A DNA stretch of 22,086 nt from an uncultured Acetatifactor sp. (GTDB lineage Bacteria; Bacillota; Clostridia; Lachnospirales; Lachnospiraceae). Both the position numbers and the translations under genes were made by a program. Shown here piece after piece: positions 22,034-22,086 of the stretch. Under the pieces are notes generated by a model. That model was given only the letters and a program-made list of their open reading frames with translations, had not been told where the DNA came from and did no database searches. Position 1 is the stretch's first letter, and each line of letters starts with the position of its first letter. The stretch spans positions 11,728 through 33,813 of the forward strand of contig CAJTSY010000027.1 of assembly GCA_910578995.1 (NCBI GenBank). The letters run 5' to 3'.

Positions 22034-22086
22034 CCCATCTTTAACACTTAAAGAAATGCAAAATGGCGCTATCCCTTGATTTTACT

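Overview
The window looks like a chromosomal segment of a GC-moderate Clostridia, most likely a Lachnospiraceae gut anaerobe. The evidence is strong AGGAGG-type ribosome binding sites, a LytTR/GHKL two-component pair, GatD-like and IspD/TarI-like enzymes, compact half-size EamA transporters, WYL regulators and gene families typical of that group. This taxonomic call is inference from gene content; no rRNA or other marker gene is present.

Layout. (1) 1-3147, minus strand: start of a ferritin-like gene cut by the left edge, a GatD-like zinc dehydrogenase, a 37-bp minisatellite, an IspD/TarI-type cytidylyltransferase, an internally deleted DNA adenine methyltransferase remnant and a five-helix EamA transporter. 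(2) 3377-9312, plus strand: a LytTR response regulator and a membrane-free GHKL kinase, then a heterodimeric ABC exporter. The exporter promoter carries an 11-bp direct repeat at exact 21-bp spacing, the layout expected of a LytTR binding site. The block ends in a long hairpin that can terminate from both sides. (3) 9335-15527, minus strand: an RNA-repair island, in transcription order two WYL regulators, an intrinsic terminator, a tRNA-like non-coding RNA, a large 5'-UTR hairpin, a Ro60-like protein with a vWA domain, and the RNA ligase RtcB. (4) 15546-16823: about 1.3 kb of gene debris, including a piece of a sugar ABC permease, a short tandem duplication and an inverted repeat. (5) 16824-21835, minus strand: a five-gene cluster (SCP2 lipid-binding protein, alpha/beta hydrolase, stand-alone condensation-like acyltransferase, acyl carrier protein, AMP-forming ligase) behind a promoter with two GACC/GGTC palindromes. 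A divergent promoter points off the right edge.

The most striking region is (3). The tRNA-like RNA at about 12872-12965 has a canonical T-arm, a 15-nt D-arm and an anticodon-type arm resembling tRNA-Gln(CUG), but the anticodon loop has only five bases and there is no ordinary acceptor stem. Its place directly upstream of a Ro-like gene and RtcB matches the known logic of bacterial Y RNAs (YrlA type) with Rsr and RtcB, here with WYL proteins in the place that RtcR takes in proteobacteria. Region (5) resembles a minimal, carrier-protein-based acyl or peptidyl conjugation pathway whose product cannot be told from sequence.
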